Of a stretch of DNA of 64,000 nt, positions 43,916-52,974 are shown piece by piece. The notes beneath the pieces were generated by a model. The model had not been told where the DNA came from. It was given only the letters and a program-made list of their open reading frames with translations, and did not search any database. The stretch covers positions 186,001 through 250,000 of the forward strand of contig JAQMWT010000340.1 of assembly GCA_029834535.1 (NCBI GenBank), in the 5' to 3' direction. Made by a program: the position numbers and the translations under genes. The stretch comes from Chrysophaeum taylorii. Taxonomy: Eukaryota; Sar; Pelagophyceae; Pelagomonadales; Pelagomonadaceae. The stretch's first letter is position 1, and each line of letters starts with the position of its first letter.

Positions 43916-45223
43916 ATGAGTGGTGGTGACGAGAGCGGCGAGAACTGGGCGGTAGAGCCGTGCTCGCGCAAATGGACGCTCGGAATGCGGCCGTGCGCGT
44001 GGTTTACGTACGGGAAGGAGTGCGAACGGAGCTGGAGCGAGCTGTGCGGATGGTGCGAGATGGTAATGTTGGGTGCCATGGAGGCCAACGTGGTGGCAGC
44101 ATTTTTGTGGCTGTGCTTCATGCTCCGCGCGAGCCGGTCGGCTCGGGGCGGTCGTTGGAACGACTTTGAGCTCATGGCCTTGTACTGTACGGGGGGGACC
44201 GTGGCACAGATGGTGGCTTACGTCGACCCGGAGGGCAGCTCGCGACGGCTTCCGCCGTGGGTGAAATTCGCGTCGAAGATCGCGATCCGGCTGTGCTTCG
44301 ACATGGCCCTCTTCCAGCTATCGAGCGCGTACCACGACGTCCTCGACGACAGTCGGATGATGGTCGACGGTCGGCGATCGGATCGCGTGTTGTTGGGCGG
44401 GGCGTTCATGGCGGCGTATCACGGGACGTTCTACGCGGTAGCAAACGTTGCCGTGCCGCAGCGCGCGTATCCGGCGTGCACGCACCGGGTTTTCGGGGCC
44501 GTGTGGCATTTTGGGTCGGGAATTTTTGAGGCGACGTCGGTGGCCGTGACGATGATGCACGCGTTCGAGGTGAGAAGCCGACTGATGCCAGTCGGACCCT
44601 GCTTTGGCCACAACGAGCGCGTGCGGCGCGGCATCCTGCGCCAGCTCGTGGCCCTCTTCTGCATCATCGTCTTGTTCTTTCTCTATTCCCTGTTGTTCCT
44701 TCTCCGCGACACCTTGCGCGAAGGGGCTTACGAATGTCGCCAGCCCGAGTGCTCGTGCTCGGGTTATCTCGGGCAGGTCCTCTGGGGGTGGGCGTGGATA
44801 GTGGTGACGTGGTGCGCGGTCATCGCGCTCGTCGTCACGGCGCGCAACGGACCCCATTCGTGTTGTTGTTGTTTTCCGACTTTTTTCGACCAATTTGCGC
44901 TCTTGCTCCGGAGCTCGTCGTTGCGCGCGGTCGTCGACGCCGTACGGAAACGCCTCAGCGAGGACAACGCAGGAGGTTCTACCCGTGACTCCGGCAAGGA
45001 TCCTTCTCGGGATACGCTCTCGCGCGCGAGTGTCGACGACCTCGAGGACGTCTTTGCGTGCGACTTGAACTCGCCCTCGGACCTCTACGAAGCGATTCGG
45101 ACCACGCTGACGATCTCGAGGACCGCGAGTAGCATCGGCGAGCGGGTCGCGCCGAGCGACGCAAACATCCTCGAGGAAGAGGAGGAGGAGGAGGAGGAGG
45201 AGGAGGGCCCGCCCTCGAAATAA
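43916..45223 (+). CDS. Seven-TM protein of an unrecognised local family (paralogue B)
   Basis: A 435-residue membrane protein. The frame is open from an ATG at 43799, but I start at 43916 (MSGGDESGENWAVEPCS) because this aligns with the start of paralogue A (MDEAEWAVRPCS) and the upstream 39 codons abut a repeat. Hydrophobic helices lie around MLGAMEANVVAAFLWLC, LYCTGGTVAQMVAYV, LCFDMALFQLSSAYH, GGAFMAAYHGTFYAVA, VWHFGSGIFEATSVAV, LVALFCIIVLFFLYSLLFLL and WGWAWIVVTWCAVIALVV. The NERVRRGIL loop, the ECRQPECSC loop and a CCCCF stretch after helix 7 (possible palmitoylation) are family features. The tail is Ser/Asp-rich and ends in a poly-Glu run from a GAG microsatellite. Function unknown; receptor-like topology is only suggestive. 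Confidence 0.78.
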   Translation: MSGGDESGENWAVEPCSRKWTLGMRPCAWFTYGKECERSWSELCGWCEMVMLGAMEANVVAAFLWLCFMLRASRSARGGRWNDFELMALYCTGGTVAQMVAYVDPEGSSRRLPPWVKFASKIAIRLCFDMALFQLSSAYHDVLDDSRMMVDGRRSDRVLLGGAFMAAYHGTFYAVANVAVPQRAYPACTHRVFGAVWHFGSGIFEATSVAVTMMHAFEVRSRLMPVGPCFGHNERVRRGILRQLVALFCIIVLFFLYSLLFLLRDTLREGAYECRQPECSCSGYLGQVLWGWAWIVVTWCAVIALVVTARNGPHSCCCCFPTFFDQFALLLRSSSLRAVVDAVRKRLSEDNAGGSTRDSGKDPSRDTLSRASVDDLEDVFACDLNSPSDLYEAIRTTLTISRTASSIGERVAPSDANILEEEEEEEEEEEGPPSK

Positions 45224-45463
45224 TACACACAAAAAGGCGTCGTCGTCGTCGTCGTCGTTTTCATCGTCGTCGTCTTCGTTTTCATCGTTGTCATCGTCGT
45301 CTTCGAGAGAGAGGTGTCCTCCACGCCATCCCCCCTTGGAAGGAAGGAAGGAAGGAAGGAAGATGAAGGAGGCCCCTACAGGATGGACGCATGCATGCTA
45401 CTCCCACTAATAATAATAATAATAATACTAAACGAAAGGACGACGAGCGAAAATAGAAGATAG
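45224..45463. repeat. Cluster of simple repeats between seven-TM gene B and ERCC6
   Basis: Consecutive short runs: GTC repeats (45238-45305), AAGG repeats (45339-45362) and AAT repeats (45408-45428). The two flanking genes are convergent, so this is shared 3' sequence. Confidence 0.85.
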
Positions 45464-48277
45464 TTAGCGTCGTCGGCGGCTCGACGCGTCCTTAGGTATC
45501 CAGCGGCCGTCGTCGAGGTCGGCGAGCTGGCGGAGGATGGAGCGGAAGAGGAGGGGATCCTGGACGTCGGAAAACTCGGCGAGGAGGGAAGGGGTGGCGG
45601 GGGGCGTTCTCGAAGCGTCGAAAAAGGCAGTCAGGCGTCTCACGATGTCGAGGGAGTAGTCCTTGGCGTCGGCGCCATCGTCCTCGACCTCGTTGGCCGC
45701 CGCGTCGGCCGCGGCTCGGTTTCGGCGGGATATCGCGCTCAGAATGTCGGCCGACGCGACGGGGCCCCGTCGCGAGCGCGAGGCGGCGGCTTCGTTTCTG
45801 ATAGCCCTGACGGCGCGACGAGCCTCGGCCTCGGCCTCGTCACTGAGCGCGGGTTGGTCTGTTCGATCGCGGCCACCGAAGACGGCCGAGAGGTCAGCGT
45901 GGCCGTCCCAGAGCGCCGTCAGCACCTCGTCGTCCTCCTCGTCGTCGTCGTCGACGCGGTTGGCGACGACGCGCGCGGCGGCGGCGCTTCCGTCGTTTCC
46001 ATCGTCGTCCGGAGGATAGGCGTCGGTGCCGAGGCTGAAGAGATCAGCAAGCTCTGACTTTGTGAAGAGTCGTCGCTGCTTTGGGTCCGAGCTCAGGACT
46101 TTGTTGGTGAGGGCTTGCTTGAATATCTGGCGGTGGTAGATCTTCTCCTCGATCGTCCCGGCGGCGATGAAGCGGTAGACGGTGACGGGTTTAGTCTGGC
46201 CGAGGCGCCAGGCGCGCTCGCGGGCCTGGGCGTCCGTCTGGGGGTTCCAGTCGGGGTCGTAGAGGACGACCCGGTCGGCGCCGACGAGGGACATGCCGAC
46301 GCCGCCGGTCCTGGTCGTGAGGAGCATGACGAAGGTCTTCGAGGTCGGAGCGTTAAAGTCGTCGGCGGTCGCCTGGCGCGCGGCGGGCGAGGTCGTGCCG
46401 TCGATGCGCGCGTAGCGCCAGCGGCGCGCCTTTACCAACGCCTCGACGAGGTCGAGCATCTTGACGGACTGGGAAAAGACGAGCGCGCGGTGACGCTGGT
46501 CGCGCCAGGAACGCAGGACCGCGTCCAGGGCCTGAAGCTTGCCGGACCTCCGCACGCCGCCGGCGTCGTCGTCTTCGGGAACGCCCGCGTAGAGGTCGGG
46601 GTGGTTGCATATTTTCCTGAGGTTGGCGATGGCTCGGAAGGCCGACGTCTGGCGTCGCGAATCCGAGGCCGCCAGAGCCGAGAGAACGTCCTCCGACTCG
46701 AGAACTTCCTGGTAGAGGGCGATCTGGTCTCTTGAGAGGCGGCAGAACACGACGTGCTCGGTCTTGGGCGGAAGCGCGGCCGTCGCGTTGGTCGCGCAGA
46801 CGACAGCCTTCGTCCTTCGCAGGAGGAAAGGTCGGATGAGTTCGCGGAGGGCGAGCGCGCACCGGTAGGCGAGCTCGACCTGGGCCCGGGAGGCACCCTT
46901 GTATCCCCCCGCGCGGATGGGGGCGGCGAGCTCGGCGTCGAAGGTCTCGAGCGTGCCGAGTTCGCCAGGGCAAGCAAAGTCGAAGAGGGACCAGAGTTCG
47001 GTAAGCGAGTTCTGGACGGGGGTGCCCGAGAGCAAGAGGCGACGCGGCGTCCGAAACCGCTTGCAGAGGTGGGTGACGCGAGCCTCCGGGTTCCGGATCT
47101 TCTGGCCCTCGTCGAGCACGACGTAGCCCCATCTCTTCGCGAGGAGCGCGTCGCCGAGCCTGTGGAGCGCGTCGTAGGACGCGACGCACGCGACGAACGA
47201 CGGAGATCCGCGGCCGACCGCGACCGGCGCCTCGAGCGCCGACGCGAGAAATTCCGCGAGAGACGTCGCGGTCGCCGTCGCGTCGTCAAAGGCTTTCGCC
47301 GACCGGTGCAACACGACGACCTTGGCGCGCGGCGCCCAAGCACCGAGCTCGCGGCGCCAATGGGCGAGCATCGTCGTCGGCGCTATCACGATCGCCGACC
47401 GGTTGTGAGACGCGGCGCTCGCGTCGAAGACCGACCCCAAGAATGCCGAGACCAACGCCGTCTTCCCGAGGCCCATTTCGTCGCCGACGATGCCGCCCGA
47501 GCCCCTCGCGTGCAGCCCCCGGAGCCACTCGATTCCCTCCATCTGGTGCGGGAACAGCCGGCTCGCGATCCGCGGCCGCAGGCCCGAGTCGTTCCCTTCG
47601 TCCTCCGACTCTCCCAGCTCTCCGTCCTCCAGGGCTCTTTCGAGCCGTTCGCGCAGCAGCCTTTCGTCGGCGTCGTCGATGATGGCCTCGCGCCGCTGGG
47701 ACCTCTCATCTTCGGAATCCTCTTCTTCTTCTTCTTCTTCTTCTTCTCGTCGTCGCTTTTTCTTCTTCTTTTTCTTTGAGAAATGACCCTCGCCCTCTCC
47801 GAGGGGCTCCCAGGCCGCCCGACCCTCCGACCTCGGCAGGGCCTCGAAAACCCTCTTCTTCGGGACCTCCGGCGCCCGCGCCATCCCGTCGTCGACTCGG
47901 CGCATCCGCCGCTTGTGCTCCATCTTCGAGAGTCGCGGTTCCTCGGGGTCGGGGTCGGGGTCCTCCCCCCCGAGCTGCGCGAGAAGCACCTTGACGAGCG
48001 CGACCCCGAGGTCGTCGCCCTCGGCCTGGCGACCGCGCAGACACGTCTTCAAGGCCCGCCGCGCGTTGGCGCCGTTGGCTGCGAGCTCGCCGAGCCGCGA
48101 CAGGCCCACCGCCGGAAACAAGGAACCCCCCTCGACCACCTCCGGGACCTCGCCGAGCTCGGGGGCGCCCGCCGACTCGGCAAGCCGCGCCGCGAGCACG
48201 CGGTGCTCCTCGGCCTGCTCCGTCGACACTGCCGCGCCAAGGGACCGGAGGAGAAGCTCGTCATCGTTCCAAGGCAT
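45464..48277 (-). CDS. ERCC6: ERCC6/CSB (Rad26)-type SNF2 ATPase
   Basis: Swi2/Snf2-family DNA translocase for transcription-coupled nucleotide excision repair; in the nucleus it acts at stalled RNA polymerase II. I start at the ATG at 48277 (MPWNDDELLLRSLG), giving 937 residues; a frame extension to 48346 exists but is repeat-like. The N-terminal ~235 residues are acidic/basic and include Lys and Glu runs. The ATPase follows with Walker A GDEMGLGKTAL, the DEGQKIRNP box (DEGH in most relatives), LSGTPVQNSLTELWSLFDF, and the CSB-typical FACPGELGTLETF and PIRAGGYKGAS. The helicase C domain has VGMSLVGADRVVLYDPDWNP, QARERAWRLGQ and then the CSB-specific HRQIFKQALTNKVLSSDPKQ. The C-terminus is variable. 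Subfamily assignment rests on those CSB-type segments and is strong. Confidence 0.92.
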   Translation of the reverse strand: MPWNDDELLLRSLGAAVSTEQAEEHRVLAARLAESAGAPELGEVPEVVEGGSLFPAVGLSRLGELAANGANARRALKTCLRGRQAEGDDLGVALVKVLLAQLGGEDPDPDPEEPRLSKMEHKRRMRRVDDGMARAPEVPKKRVFEALPRSEGRAAWEPLGEGEGHFSKKKKKKKRRREEEEEEEEEDSEDERSQRREAIIDDADERLLRERLERALEDGELGESEDEGNDSGLRPRIASRLFPHQMEGIEWLRGLHARGSGGIVGDEMGLGKTALVSAFLGSVFDASAASHNRSAIVIAPTTMLAHWRRELGAWAPRAKVVVLHRSAKAFDDATATATSLAEFLASALEAPVAVGRGSPSFVACVASYDALHRLGDALLAKRWGYVVLDEGQKIRNPEARVTHLCKRFRTPRRLLLSGTPVQNSLTELWSLFDFACPGELGTLETFDAELAAPIRAGGYKGASRAQVELAYRCALALRELIRPFLLRRTKAVVCATNATAALPPKTEHVVFCRLSRDQIALYQEVLESEDVLSALAASDSRRQTSAFRAIANLRKICNHPDLYAGVPEDDDAGGVRRSGKLQALDAVLRSWRDQRHRALVFSQSVKMLDLVEALVKARRWRYARIDGTTSPAARQATADDFNAPTSKTFVMLLTTRTGGVGMSLVGADRVVLYDPDWNPQTDAQARERAWRLGQTKPVTVYRFIAAGTIEEKIYHRQIFKQALTNKVLSSDPKQRRLFTKSELADLFSLGTDAYPPDDDGNDGSAAAARVVANRVDDDDEEDDEVLTALWDGHADLSAVFGGRDRTDQPALSDEAEAEARRAVRAIRNEAAASRSRRGPVASADILSAISRRNRAAADAAANEVEDDGADAKDYSLDIVRRLTAFFDASRTPPATPSLLAEFSDVQDPLLFRSILRQLADLDDGRWIPKDASSRRRR

Positions 48278-48446
48278 TATTATTTCGGAGGGAGGGAGGG
48301 AGGGTAAGCGTGATTGATGCTTCGAACAAGATACCGAAGTATCCATGAAGGAAAAAAAGACGGTGGTGTTGGTCGCGGCCTCGCGGAGCGAAGGCCGTCT
48401 TCTTCTTCCTCCCGGCAGGACGAAAGAGAAAGGTGTTATTACTCAA
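48278..48446. promoter_or_regulatory. Short shared upstream region of divergent ERCC6 and EF-hand genes
   Basis: Only about 170 bp separate the chosen start codons, so both genes probably use one bidirectional promoter. A GGAGGGAGGGAGGGAGGG run lies at 48288-48305, close to the ERCC6 start. No TATA box is evident. Confidence 0.45.
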
Positions 48447-50972
48447 ATGGGGAAGAAGAAGCGCGCGATGCTCGCGGAACGGCCCGAGTTCGTGCGACCG
48501 TGCAAGGCCGACGTCCTCGGGAAGACGCGGAATATCCGGACGACGCGGCCGCGGCAGCGGTCGCAGCAGCAGCAGCAGCTGCCGCTGCAGAGACCGTTGT
48601 TGTTGCGCGACGAGAAATCAGCTGTCACCGAAAAGCTCCTCCGGGAGGCCGACGAGCGGTTCCGGCTCGAGCGGCTCCGGGCGGCGACGCGTCGGCGCGC
48701 GTCGACGGACGAACGCGTCATCGCCCTCAAGCGCGCGATCGTCCAGTTCCTGAGGATGCACGGCGGCCGGTCCGAGAGGGGCTTGCGGCGCGCGTTCGCG
48801 GCCGCCGACCTCGACAATTCGGGGGACCTCGACTACGGAGAGTTCGAGGACGCCGCGAGGAATTTTGGCCTGAATCACCTCTCGATCGGGGCGCTCCGGA
48901 CGCTCTTCGACGCCTTCGACTCGGACAACAGCGGCTCGATATCGCACGTCGAGTTCGCCGCGTCTCTCCGGGCAACCCCTCTCCGCGACGCGGCAGTTTC
49001 GTCCAGGCGGGGTCCGCTCGAGCGTCCCGCCATCGTCGAGCCCCGGAGGGTCGGCTTCGAGGCCTTTCCGGCGACCCTCGATCTCGGGGATCTCCTCGTC
49101 AGCGTCATCTACGAGGCGTGCGTCTCGGTCCTCAACACGGGGGACACCAACCTCCGCCTCGGCGTCAAGCTCGAGGGCTCGGACGGAGCCAGGGACGACG
49201 AGAACCCCGTGCGCGTCGTCGAGAGACCAAGCGGCCCCCTCCCGCCGGGCCTCGAGGCAAAAATATATCTCGAAATCTTCGTCCGCGCCCCGGGAAACTT
49301 GAAAATGGACCTCGTCGTCACCTCTGGGGGATCCGCCCAGGAGGTTGTCGTGCCACTCTCGGCGACTCTCGCGCGCCGTGCGTCCAACGCAATACCCTCG
49401 GCGCGGCGTCTTTTCCTCCTCTCTACCAACAGCGACGACGACAAAGACGACGACGAACGCGTCGACGGCTCGCGCCGGAAGCTCCCCAAGTTTTTGCGCC
49501 GCGTGACGCGTCCCGGGACGCGCCGCGTCCCGAAGATGATGATTGGGGGCGCCGCCGGACGCGACGACGCCGTCTGGCCCTCGCTGAGCGAGCAGTGGGA
49601 GCAACTCCAAAGGCAGACGGCCGAAGCCGTGCGGCTCTTGGCGGGGCTCCCGTCGATCAAAGCGGCGGACGCCCGTCCGCTACCGCCGGAAGACGACCTC
49701 TACGCGCTCGCCGTCCGGCTCAAGCGCGTCGCCTTCGCCTCCGGCAAGACGCTTTCCCCGCCGCCCAAAGACTTGCGGCGAATTCTCTTCGTCGCCTCGG
49801 GCTCGGCGAGCGTCGCGTACGCCGTCGCGCGCGCCTCGACGACCTCCCAAATCAGCGAGTCGAGCCGCCAGCGCGCGTCCCTCCTCCTGGGCGTCGACAT
49901 CGACGACGACCCCGAAGAACAAGAAGAAGAAGAGGAGGAGGAGGAGGTTACCGAACTGCGAGCACCGTTCTGCGTAGGAGAGTCGTCGGTGCTCCTGAGA
50001 CCAAACGAATCTCCCGAGCGACGGTCGCGAACTGTGGTCGCGACAACGACGTGCCAAGGGTTTTCGCTTTCGGGAGAGGAAGCCGACCAACTCGTCGAAA
50101 AGCAGAACCTCGTCCTCGCCATACTCCGGCGCGACCTCTTGATGCGCCGCTTCGAGCGCGAGTGCGAAAAGGACGGCGGCCTCGTCCGCAACAACTACCG
50201 CGACCAGAGCTTCGTCGACGCGCTCCTCGACTACGCCAGGACCGAGACGCGACACGAGGCCAAGGCGAGCTTTTTGTGCCGCCAGCTCCTCCTGACGGAC
50301 CAGTGCCGCGCGGAAGTCGACCTCCTCGACGACATTCTCTCGGGCGTCGACAAGACCGACGAACAAATCCGAACCGAACGCGCGCTCGCCTTTGATAGAT
50401 GCCTCGTCGTCTCCGACCAAATCTGGGCGGACTTCGTCGGCGACGATCGCAGCGCCAAGGCACGCCGCACCAACCCGACCGTTCTCCCTCCGAGCCTCCT
50501 CGCCGAGACCACCTTCCAACAAATGCTCGCCGCGCGCCGCCGGGCCCGCTCGGACGCCAACTTCGATCTTCTCTACAAACTTTTCAGCCCCCTTGAAAAA
50601 CACGTCGCGGCCCTCCTCGACCGCGCGCTTCTCCCCGGCTTTTCGAAGAGCCGCCAGTACCGCGCCTGGCTCGCAGACCGCTTTCCGCTGCGTCGCGCGC
50701 TCGCCCCCTATCATCATCCCGCCGCCGCGCCAAGGGACGACGCGCGCCGACCCTCCCTCGCCTACGACCTCCCTGCCCTGAGGCCCAAGACCTCGCCCGA
50801 TCTAACAGTAAATGCGCACCACGATCAAGACAGGCGCGCTCCACCACCCTTCTCCAGGCGCGATCCTACGCACCACCACGAGGAGCCGCACGCGCTGTCG
50901 GCTCGCGGGACGCCAACAAGCGCAAAGCCACAATCGGCCCCCGCGTTCCGGCCTCGCACGGCCACCACCTAG
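48447..50972 (+). CDS. EF-hand protein with ASH/MSP-like beta domain and long helical C-terminus
   Basis: An 841-residue protein from the ATG at 48447 (MGKKKRAMLAERPEFVRP); an upstream in-frame ATG at 48345 lies in the region shared with the divergent gene and is less likely. Two canonical EF-hand loops bind Ca2+: DLDNSGDLDYGE (about 121-132) and DSDNSGSISHVE (about 158-169). Residues ~195-320 (VGFEAFPATLDLGDL, VSVLNTGDTNLRLGV, VVVPLSATLA) look like an immunoglobulin-like ASH/MSP domain, common in ciliary and centrosomal proteins. The remainder is mostly charged and helical, includes an acidic EEQEEEEEEEEV run, and ends in a Pro/His-rich tail. I do not know a named orthologue. A calcium-responsive ciliary or cytoskeletal role is inference from the domains. 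Confidence 0.8.
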   Translation: MGKKKRAMLAERPEFVRPCKADVLGKTRNIRTTRPRQRSQQQQQLPLQRPLLLRDEKSAVTEKLLREADERFRLERLRAATRRRASTDERVIALKRAIVQFLRMHGGRSERGLRRAFAAADLDNSGDLDYGEFEDAARNFGLNHLSIGALRTLFDAFDSDNSGSISHVEFAASLRATPLRDAAVSSRRGPLERPAIVEPRRVGFEAFPATLDLGDLLVSVIYEACVSVLNTGDTNLRLGVKLEGSDGARDDENPVRVVERPSGPLPPGLEAKIYLEIFVRAPGNLKMDLVVTSGGSAQEVVVPLSATLARRASNAIPSARRLFLLSTNSDDDKDDDERVDGSRRKLPKFLRRVTRPGTRRVPKMMIGGAAGRDDAVWPSLSEQWEQLQRQTAEAVRLLAGLPSIKAADARPLPPEDDLYALAVRLKRVAFASGKTLSPPPKDLRRILFVASGSASVAYAVARASTTSQISESSRQRASLLLGVDIDDDPEEQEEEEEEEEVTELRAPFCVGESSVLLRPNESPERRSRTVVATTTCQGFSLSGEEADQLVEKQNLVLAILRRDLLMRRFERECEKDGGLVRNNYRDQSFVDALLDYARTETRHEAKASFLCRQLLLTDQCRAEVDLLDDILSGVDKTDEQIRTERALAFDRCLVVSDQIWADFVGDDRSAKARRTNPTVLPPSLLAETTFQQMLAARRRARSDANFDLLYKLFSPLEKHVAALLDRALLPGFSKSRQYRAWLADRFPLRRALAPYHHPAAAPRDDARRPSLAYDLPALRPKTSPDLTVNAHHDQDRRAPPPFSRRDPTHHHEEPHALSARGTPTSAKPQSAPAFRPRTATT

Positions 50973-51177
50973 CGTCGTTCTCTCATTCTAACTATTTTTG
51001 TAATCAACAACCGCCCGTTCTTCGTCTCGCGCCGCTCCGAACGGCATCGCAGCCCAAGGGTTAACGGTTTGGATTCTTCTGTTTTTTTATTGTACACACC
51101 CCCGAAAAAAAAAGAGAGAAACTCGTGGACCGAGACATGGAGAAAAGGAAGAAAGAGAAGAGCGCGCAGGACGCGAA
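50973..51177. other. Convergent 3' spacer
   Basis: About 200 bp between two converging genes; contains T- and A-runs at 51082-51113. Nothing else seen. Confidence 0.4.
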
Positions 51178-51771
51178 TTAAAAAGGGCGCGCATCGCGAG
51201 AAGCGGCTCCGGAAGGCCGTCCATTCTTGAGGAGGTGGCTACCGCCGAGGAAAAGGTCCTGTATTTGGTCGAACGGGTTGGCCTTGAGGACGAAGTCGAT
51301 GACCTCGGATGAGAAGCCGTTGGCCGCAACGAGTGCCATCGCACGCATGGTGCGTTCGATGGTGTGTCGGAGGTTGTTTGGGAGCGTGACGTTGAGGAGG
51401 TCTATGGCGTCGAGGAGATTGTCGAGCTGGGCGAAGGAGGCCGCGAGTACGTCGTGCTCGTGGTCGTCGACGAGCTTAGATATCGTGTCGAGGTTGGAGC
51501 GCTTGTCGGCCGCCTCGCGCGCCGTGAAGAGCATCGTATCGCGCGCGGCGGCGAGATAGGGGTCGAACCCGAGCGCGGCGGTCGTCTCGGCCTCGACGAC
51601 ATCGAGGTAGGCTGCATCATCGCTCCTGAGCGCGAGGACGACGTCCAATTGAAGCCGTTGGAGCACCGCGACCTTGTGCTCCAGAGCGACGCGGTACATC
51701 TTCTGCGCCGTCAAGGCGCGTCGTTCGGAATTTTGTATCTCCACCAACGCATGCCGTATGGCCTCTGCCAT
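51178..51771 (-). CDS. Small all-helical protein of unknown function
   Basis: A 197-residue protein starting MAEAIRHALVEIQNSERRAL, predicted by eye to be almost entirely amphipathic helix. It contains EAETTAALGFDPYLAAARD, DTISKLVDDHEHDVLAASFA and TIERTMRAMALVAANGF. There is no signal peptide, TM helix or known motif. Codon use matches the neighbouring genes and the composition is not repeat-like, which supports a real gene, but I do not recognise it. It converges with the EF-hand gene. Confidence 0.6.
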   Translation of the reverse strand: MAEAIRHALVEIQNSERRALTAQKMYRVALEHKVAVLQRLQLDVVLALRSDDAAYLDVVEAETTAALGFDPYLAAARDTMLFTAREAADKRSNLDTISKLVDDHEHDVLAASFAQLDNLLDAIDLLNVTLPNNLRHTIERTMRAMALVAANGFSSEVIDFVLKANPFDQIQDLFLGGSHLLKNGRPSGAASRDARPF

Positions 51772-51837
51772 CGCTTCGGATACCTGACTCTCTCGCCACA
51801 GAATTCTTATTAATCCTTAACCCTCCACCCCTTCGAG

Positions 51838-51880
51838 TTTACTAACTTCAGACCTCTCCCGGGCATGGGAGCCAGGCTGT
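51838..51880 (-). repeat. Dispersed element end, inverted copy of 7385-7425
   Basis: Reverse complement reads GGCTCCCATGCCCGGGAGAG with flanks that match 7385-7425 (about three mismatches). In the copy here it lies directly before a Helitron-type unit. Confidence 0.6.
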
Positions 51881-51894
51881 CTTGTATGTAAGTA

Positions 51895-52922
51895 CAAGTG
51901 CAGGCCAGTAAGTTCACCTATCTCTAACCCCAGTAAGTTCACCTGGTCCCAGTAAGTTCACCTAGTCCCAATCTCTAACCCCAGTAAATTCGGCGTAAGC
52001 CCACTCGTGCTCACACCCACTCACCCCACTCTCCTTCGAGCTCGTCGCTCTCACCCCCGCCAATCTAAGCTGCTTTGATCCGCAGACGCCGCCAACCTTT
52101 GAGTTTACTCTAAAAGCCCCAGTAAGTTCACACTTGGTCTCAGTAAGTTCACCTGGTCACTAAGTTCACCTAGTCCCAATCTCTAACCCCAGTAAGTTCA
52201 CCTGGTCCCAGTAAGTTAACCTATAGTGCGCGTGTAGACGCTGGGAGGGGGCTTATCAGTATTGCGCAGCACGTGTGGAGTAGGGTGGAGTCGTCGACCA
52301 AGAAGAGGATATCCTCGGGGTTGCCGATCGACAGAGAGCCACGTAGAGCTGGACGTGGCAGAAGACGGGCTTCGCCAAGAGGATGCCGACCTCGCGGGGC
52401 GTCTGGCCCTGGCTCTTGGTGATCGTTTGGCGTCGGCGGGCCTTAAGGGATACAGGCTGGAGGAGCCTCGGTGACAACGACACGATCGATCATGTATCTG
52501 GTACCGTTGCAGTGGCCGTGCGACGGGTCGAGGTTGCGAAGACTTTGAGGGTCGAGGTTGCGAAGACTTTGAGCTCGCGATCAAAGTCAGCATGCCGTTG
52601 GTTGTCAGGGAGTTCAAAACTCGACTCTTGAGAGCGAGGCGTCGTCTTCCGACCCAACCTAGTCGGCCGAAAAGAACTCCGACGCCTCGTCTCCGGGAAA
52701 AAAAGGCCGAGGTCATGCGCACGTTGTCAGCATCGACAACATCGTTTCGACGGGGCGAGAGAATGGCGCGCTGAAAGAGCCGCCGCGGGTCGTGGAAATA
52801 GTCTGCGAGGTCGCCGTAGACGGCTTGGAGGCTCACTGTCTGGCTCTCGATCCTTACCCTAAATCGAGGGACAGACAGACAGACAAACAGACAGACAAAC
52901 ATCTGTCGATTAGTAGTTAGGA
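51895..52922 (-). mobile_element. Helitron-helicase-fragment unit
   Basis: Opens CAAGTGCAGGCCAGTAAG and ends CGATTAGTAGTTAGGA. The minus strand has the longest open remnant in the window (228 codons, 52902-52216) because indels happen to balance, but it still mixes the native frame (LQAVYGDLADYFHDPRRLF, AILSPRRNDVVDADNVRM) with shifted frames, and a 24-bp stretch around 52545 is duplicated. Not a functional helicase. Confidence 0.8.
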
Positions 52923-52942
52923 AACCCCAGCTAGTTCCCGCA

Positions 52943-52974
<32 letters not shown>

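Noticed and set aside
45085-45324. Thr/Lys/Met-rich frame (KTTTMKTTT) on the minus strand
   Set aside because: Pure trinucleotide repeat translation with no gene features.
48314-50395. 693-codon frame overlapping the EF-hand gene in another frame
   Set aside because: Arg/Pro/Ala-rich out-of-frame reading; the EF-hand and ASH motifs lie in the other frame.
52216-52902. 228-codon helicase-like frame as a functional gene
   Set aside because: Lacks Walker A/B and Rep domains, begins in the GACA tract and mixes frames relative to real helicases.
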